A stretch of DNA of 64,000 bases, from positions 1 through 64,000 of the forward strand of contig SCTX01000138.1 of assembly GCA_004298385.1 (NCBI GenBank). Direction: 5' to 3'. Below are positions 63,127-64,000 of the stretch, piece by piece. The notes under the pieces were generated by a model. It did not search any database and was not told the origin of the DNA. It was given only the letters and a program-made list of their open reading frames with translations. Made by a program: the position numbers and the translations under genes. Each line of letters opens with the position of its first letter. Position 1 is the first letter of the stretch. The stretch comes from Betaproteobacteria bacterium (GTDB taxonomy: Bacteria; Pseudomonadota; Gammaproteobacteria; Burkholderiales; SG8-39).

Positions 63127-63543
63127 TCATGCGAGGGCGCGCGCCAGCTCGGCTATCATCTGCGCCAGCGGCATATCGTTGGTGAAGACTCCCTTGACCC
63201 CCGCCGCAAGCAGTCCCGCGGCATCTTCCGGCGGAATGGCGCCGCCGACGAACACGGGGATGTCGCCGACGCCGGCGGCAACGAGCCCGTCGAGCACCTC
63301 GCGGGCGAGTTCCTTGTGGCTGCCCGACAGGATCGACAGGCCGACCGCCGCAACGTCCTCGTCCGCCGCCACGCGCACGATGAATGCGGGCGACTTGCGC
63401 AGTCCGGTGTAGATCACTTCCGCTCCGGCATCGCGCAGCGCCAAGGCGATCACCTTGGCGCCAGAGTCGTGCCCGTCGAGCCCCGGCTTGGCGACGAGGA
63501 TGCGTTTGCCCGCCAAGGAGCCCGGGCCGACGACGGAGCTCAT
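63127..63543 (-). CDS. Cobalamin-binding small subunit of an acyl-CoA mutase
   Basis: A 138-residue stand-alone B12-binding domain. KRILVAKPGLDGHDSGAKVI near residues 13-32 carries the DxHxxG motif whose His coordinates cobalt; VGLSILSGSHKELAREVLDG near 69-88 and IPVFVGGAIPPEDAAGLLAA near 96-115 complete the flavodoxin-like fold. It overlaps the mutase large subunit (ATGA), forming a two-gene enzyme. Such split mutases include methylmalonyl-CoA, isobutyryl-CoA and 2-hydroxyisobutyryl-CoA mutases; the sequence here does not decide between them. Confidence 0.9.
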   Translation of the reverse strand: MSSVVGPGSLAGKRILVAKPGLDGHDSGAKVIALALRDAGAEVIYTGLRKSPAFIVRVAADEDVAAVGLSILSGSHKELAREVLDGLVAAGVGDIPVFVGGAIPPEDAAGLLAAGVKGVFTNDMPLAQMIAELARALA

Positions 63544-64000
63544 AGGGACACCGGTTCCTGGAACTCGCCCCAGCAGCGCTTCAGGCGGTCCACCATTTCG
63601 CCGACGGTTGCGTACGCATGGCAGCATTCGATCAGCAGCGGCATCAGATTGCGCGTATCCGCCGCGGCCGCGGCTTCGACAGCGGCAAGGGAGCGCTCGA
63701 CGCGCGCCGCGTCGCGCACGCGCTTGAGCTCGGCGTGTTTGGCCAGCACGCGCGCCGAGATTTGCGGATCGAGCCGGAACACTTCGCCGTAGCTGTCGGC
63801 CTGCGCTTCCCGGCGGAACTGGTTCTGCCCCACGACGATGCGCTCGCCCCGGTCGGTCTCTTCCTTCTTCCGCTTCGCGCGCACGGCGATGCGCCGTTGC
63901 AGCCAGCCGTCTTCGATCGCCTTTACCACGCCGCCATAGGCGTCGATCTCGCCCATCACTTCGAGCATCCCCTGCTCCATGCGTTCGGTGAGCCATTCGA
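63540..64000 (-). CDS. Acyl-CoA mutase large subunit (C-terminal part, cut by window edge)
   Basis: About 153 C-terminal residues of the catalytic subunit of a cobalamin-dependent acyl-CoA mutase; the N-terminal part lies beyond 64000. MEQGMLEVMGEIDAYGGVVK, GWLQRRIAVRAKRKKEETDR and GERIVVGQNQFRR are typical of the MCM family's C-terminal barrel region, and RNLMPLLIECCHAYATVGEM is the usual end. The last codons overlap the B12-subunit start. With the substrate-determining Tyr/Phe/Ile pocket residues out of view, methylmalonyl- versus isobutyryl-type specificity cannot be told. Confidence 0.9.
   Translation of the reverse strand, partial: EWLTERMEQGMLEVMGEIDAYGGVVKAIEDGWLQRRIAVRAKRKKEETDRGERIVVGQNQFRREAQADSYGEVFRLDPQISARVLAKHAELKRVRDAARVERSLAAVEAAAAADTRNLMPLLIECCHAYATVGEMVDRLKRCWGEFQEPVSL

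Overview
The window is about 64 kb of GC-rich (roughly 65%) bacterial chromosome. Gene content and style point to a betaproteobacterium: a PHA phasin, flavocytochrome c sulfide dehydrogenase, ExbB-ExbD-LpxK-Trm112 in one run, BrnTA and VapBC toxin-antitoxin pairs, a CaiB-type protein of the 2-methylfumaryl-CoA isomerase type, and glyoxylate-shunt isocitrate lyase. The assignment to phylum/class is inference from gene families, not a database match. No rRNA, tRNA, CRISPR array, phage or intact insertion sequence was seen.

Layout. 1-12.6 kb is housekeeping: mutL (cut by the left edge), a DedA protein, amiC, tsaE, queG, an ABC-F ATPase, the Trm112-like/lpxK/exbD/exbB run and xseA. 12.7-18.9 kb holds the isocitrate branch point (aceA and icd, divergent) and clpS-clpA. 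19-20.6 kb is a flavocytochrome c pair (fccA-fccB). 20.7-29.5 kb returns to housekeeping: dut, coaBC, radC, rpmB-rpmG, a fatty acid desaturase, an MscS channel, a phospholipase D-like protein, rsmB and purN. 29.7-34 kb has a VapBC pair, wrbA, and a pirin/LysR divergent pair with a clear palindromic operator, then a DUF1499 protein and thioredoxin. 35-43.4 kb has gluQ and the most unusual metabolic locus: a three-gene operon (FAD oxidoreductase, cyclic-nucleotide-binding protein, Fe-S/NAD(P)H flavoprotein) facing a membrane CBS-domain protein across a region with FNR/CRP-type dyads. 43.8-46.5 kb is a PstS-like periplasmic binding protein next to a PAS-GGDEF diguanylate cyclase. 47-51.7 kb is a phasin followed by an Hsp20-Lon-Hsp20 protein-quality module loaded with repeats. 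52-57.9 kb carries mct, a large CoA ligase/GNAT fusion and an MFS pump. 58-64 kb has a GST, BrnTA, a dienelactone hydrolase, an amidohydrolase, a parvulin lipoprotein, and a split cobalamin-dependent acyl-CoA mutase cut by the right edge.

The most noteworthy non-coding signal is a dispersed ~220-250 bp element present twice (about 4632-4880 and 47661-47910) with a related fragment near 56411-56540. Each full copy can fold into several hairpins, including a 21-bp stem in which the two copies differ by compensatory base changes. A second dispersed element (about 60 bp, GCCGTTTC hairpin plus a GGGG/CCCC hairpin) lies behind radC, lysR and lon, with fragments around hsp20. Minisatellites (14-bp and 7-bp units) sit between lon and hsp20. 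Other anomalies are a thioesterase whose conserved C-terminus is spread over three frames, a DUF1499 gene whose membrane anchor has no standard start codon, and a pair of perfect inverted DnaA boxes upstream of xseA.
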